Shown one piece after another: positions 5,305 through 5,380 of a stretch of DNA of 5,380 bases. The translations under genes and the position numbers were made by a program. This DNA comes from Phycisphaerales bacterium (GTDB lineage Bacteria > Planctomycetota > Phycisphaerae > Phycisphaerales > Phycisphaeraceae). Under the pieces are notes generated by a model. The model was given only the letters and a program-made list of their open reading frames with translations, was not told the origin of the DNA and ran no database searches. Every line of letters starts with the position of its first letter. Position 1 is the stretch's first letter. Location: contig JAAUTM010000137.1 in assembly GCA_012031455.1 (NCBI GenBank), forward strand, positions 1 to 5,380, read 5' to 3'.

Positions 5305-5380
5305 TGTAGGGGAAGCCCCCTGGAAGGGCTGGGGTACATCCATAATCAAACATGCTGCTGCCGTGACTGGCTCATTGATA
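5305..5380. other. Right-end stretch with no recognised feature
   Basis: GC-rich short complementary blocks (AGCCC at 5318-5322 and GGGCT at 5327-5331) could form a weak hairpin. No gene, RNA or repeat that I can support is visible before the window ends. Confidence 0.3.

Noticed and set aside
5093..5353. Several overlapping short ORFs on both strands at the right end
   Set aside because: All run through the inverted-repeat element, mirror each other across strands and lack ribosome sites; they look like translations of a MITE.

Overview
The window reads as part of a bacterial plasmid backbone, probably proteobacterial, or a plasmid remnant. The case rests on gene content: a replication initiator, a directly repeated array just downstream that looks like an iteron origin, a ParF-type ParA ATPase, and a ribbon-helix-helix ParB partner with an iterated candidate partition site. 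Codon use is GC-rich except for one AT-rich island (about 420-725). The sequence alone does not give a genus.

Layout. Positions 1-140 hold the 5' end of an IS3-family element, read leftwards and running off the window. Positions 130-294 (minus) hold a doubtful short ORF abutting that element. Positions 492-725 (plus) encode a small secreted protein with an Ada-like zinc-binding fold. Positions 879-2392 (plus) encode the replication initiator, broken by a frameshift and an in-frame TGA. Positions 2410-2514 carry about five 21-bp direct repeats, the likely origin iterons. Positions 2627-2673 form a long stem-loop between convergent genes. Positions 2696-3697 (minus) encode an intact 333-residue protein with a C-terminal PD-(D/E)XK-nuclease-like region. 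Positions 3698-3879 are a divergent control region with repeats. Positions 3880-4517 are parA (frameshifted), 4518-4585 four tandem 17-bp repeats, and 4584-5074 the parB-like gene (frameshifted). Positions 5142-5304 are a small terminal-inverted-repeat element resembling a MITE.

How the parts fit. The initiator would bind the 21-bp repeats to start replication. ParA and the ribbon-helix-helix protein would segregate copies through the 17-bp repeats, which probably also serve as the operator. The nuclease-like gene sits between the replication and partition modules and is the intact cargo gene.

The most striking general feature is that four reading frames (IS orfA, rep, parA, parB) each need one base added back to be continuous, always in the same direction. 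Either the sequence has systematic single-base under-calls or this is a decaying plasmid; the sequence alone cannot decide.
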